Below are positions 63,104 to 64,000 of a DNA stretch of 64,000 nt, piece by piece. The notes beneath the pieces are model-generated. The model did not search any database. It had not been told where the DNA came from and was given only the letters and a program-made list of their open reading frames with translations. The DNA is taken from positions 8,053,540-8,117,539 of the forward strand of contig NC_064042.1 in NCBI RefSeq assembly GCF_932526225.1, given 5' to 3'. The position numbers were made by a program, and so were the translations under genes. Source of the stretch: Nematostella vectensis. Its lineage: Eukaryota > Cnidaria > Anthozoa > Actiniaria > Edwardsiidae. Numbering within the stretch: the first letter of the stretch is position 1; every line of letters starts with the position of its first letter.

Positions 63104-63402
63104 GCGTCTAGTGCAGTTTCGAATCATGTTGTTTTTCAATGAATTTTTTTATATGAGAACAACAATTTACTTCATTTATAAATTAATTTCCTGTTTTTTT
63201 ACAAGAATGATGGTAAAAAAACAATCTTACAATTGCCAATAATTTGCCATAATTTGCGTCTAGTGCAGTTTCGAATAATGCTGTTTTTCAATGTGATTTT
63301 TTTATATGAGAACAAAAATTTACTTCATTTATAAATTAATTTCCTGTTTATAACAAGAATGAAGGTAAAAAAACAATGTTAAAATTGCCAATAATTTGCC
63401 AG
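63104..63402 (+). repeat. Tandem duplication, 152-bp unit
   Basis: gcgtctagtgcagtttcgaat... at 63104 and again at 63256, each ending caataatttgcc, with a few substitutions. Confidence 0.9.
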
Positions 63403-63592
63403 AGGGTTGCTATCTTTGTACACAGGTGTTCGAATACAACAACTCATCATCCTCCCTGCATAGTGTTGTCTGCCGATGTTAATTACCACTTTACTTTGCC
63501 ATTTAATATTAACATCCTGGTTGTCACAGAAACGTTTGAAAATTTTGCTGGGAATGTTGTTTTTGATAAGTTAATGTTATCGTTTTATTAAT

Positions 63593-63927
63593 GGTGTTCG
63601 GAAGTTAGGTTGCTAGGGAAATTTTAAATTACCGTAGATTTCTTAGAAAAAGAGTTTTACTGCTGAAATTGGTCAAGTGGACTAGTGACTCATCGGGCTA
63701 CATATTGATGACGTCATTAGGTCATTAGCAATAAAAAAAGATACATCTTTTTGCAAAAGGGGAAAAAAGGAAACATTTTTGACCGGCGAAAAGTTTGTAA
63801 ACAAACGCGCGCGCGCCTTGAAAAGCCCGCCATTTTCAAACCGGAAACGATTTTTTCCCGCCTAAATTGCGAGAGGGCGCGTCAGCGTAGCAACCATGGT
63901 CGCATAATAACCTAAATTCCGAACACC
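63593..63927. repeat. MITE-like element, ~20-bp TIRs
   Basis: ggtgttcggaagttaggttgct at the left matches the complement of the right end aacctaaattccgaacacc. The interior is CG-rich (gcgcgcgcgc) with cgccattttcaaaccggaaacg. Confidence 0.75.
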
Positions 63928-64000
63928 CTTTTTATTGTCTACAAACGGTTGAACTTTAAGTTGTCAACGCCTTGTTAAAATAATATGCAATATTATATTG

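Noticed and set aside
1-64000. tRNA or rRNA genes
   Set aside because: I saw no sequence with convincing tRNA boxes or rRNA similarity by eye; a tRNAscan-SE/Infernal run would be decisive.

Overview
This is eukaryotic nuclear DNA from an animal genome. I infer a cnidarian, probably an anthozoan. The reasons are the intron-rich host genes, the mixture of Polinton, DIRS/Ngaro-like and Ty3 elements, many short inverted-repeat elements, and a tandem-repeat hammerhead element of a kind known from cnidarians. No species-diagnostic gene is present, so this is an inference. 

Bases 1-23412 are one Polinton/Maverick element (adintovirus-like endogenous DNA virus relative) with ~278-bp terminal inverted repeats; its left tip may start just before the window. 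It carries a left-end SAP-like/Cys-His-repeat gene, a small unknown gene, a minus-strand block of about ten structural or membrane genes (including penton-like protein, packaging ATPase and major capsid protein), an rve integrase and a protein-primed family B DNA polymerase. It is dead as an element. A PIF/Harbinger transposon (974-5678, 3-bp target duplication att) sits inside the small unknown gene. A tyrosine-recombinase (DIRS/Ngaro-like) retrotransposon (16655-20529) splits the polymerase between exonuclease/motif A and motifs B/C. Integrase and polymerase also carry frameshifts and stops. Without the two inserts the element is about 14.8 kb. I recognise no adenain-like protease. Most capsid-block genes are preceded by a TTTAAAGA-like motif 20-35 nt upstream of the ATG, often overlapping the previous stop codon, and a related motif lies in the TIR.

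The Polinton appears to lie in an intron of a host gene whose 3' end is at 23.7-24.4 kb: tiny phase-0 exons repeated in tandem, then a terminal exon for a 31-residue Arg-rich amphipathic helix. From 24.4 to 34.5 kb there is no intact host gene: G-rich minisatellites, an AT microsatellite, a perfect 77-bp-arm palindrome, a decayed Ty3/gypsy element (27.07-31.5 kb) and a ~2.5-kb inverted repeat enclosing a LINE reverse-transcriptase fragment.

From 34586 to about 58350 (+) lies a SHIP-type SH2-domain inositol 5-phosphatase gene with about 30 exons that I could chain phase by phase: SH2, acidic/helical linker, 5-phosphatase and C2-like domain. Its introns are full of MITE-like inverted repeats and minisatellites. 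At three places a tandem array grew out of an exon 3' end together with its splice donor. One intron contains a palindromically arranged ~354-bp repeat flanked by an 11-bp target-site duplication. Five copies of the repeat contain a complete hammerhead ribozyme motif; I consider this the most interesting object in the window. At 59982-61776 (-) is a two-exon class A GPCR. The remainder to 64000 is AT-rich, with one tandem duplication and one MITE-like element.
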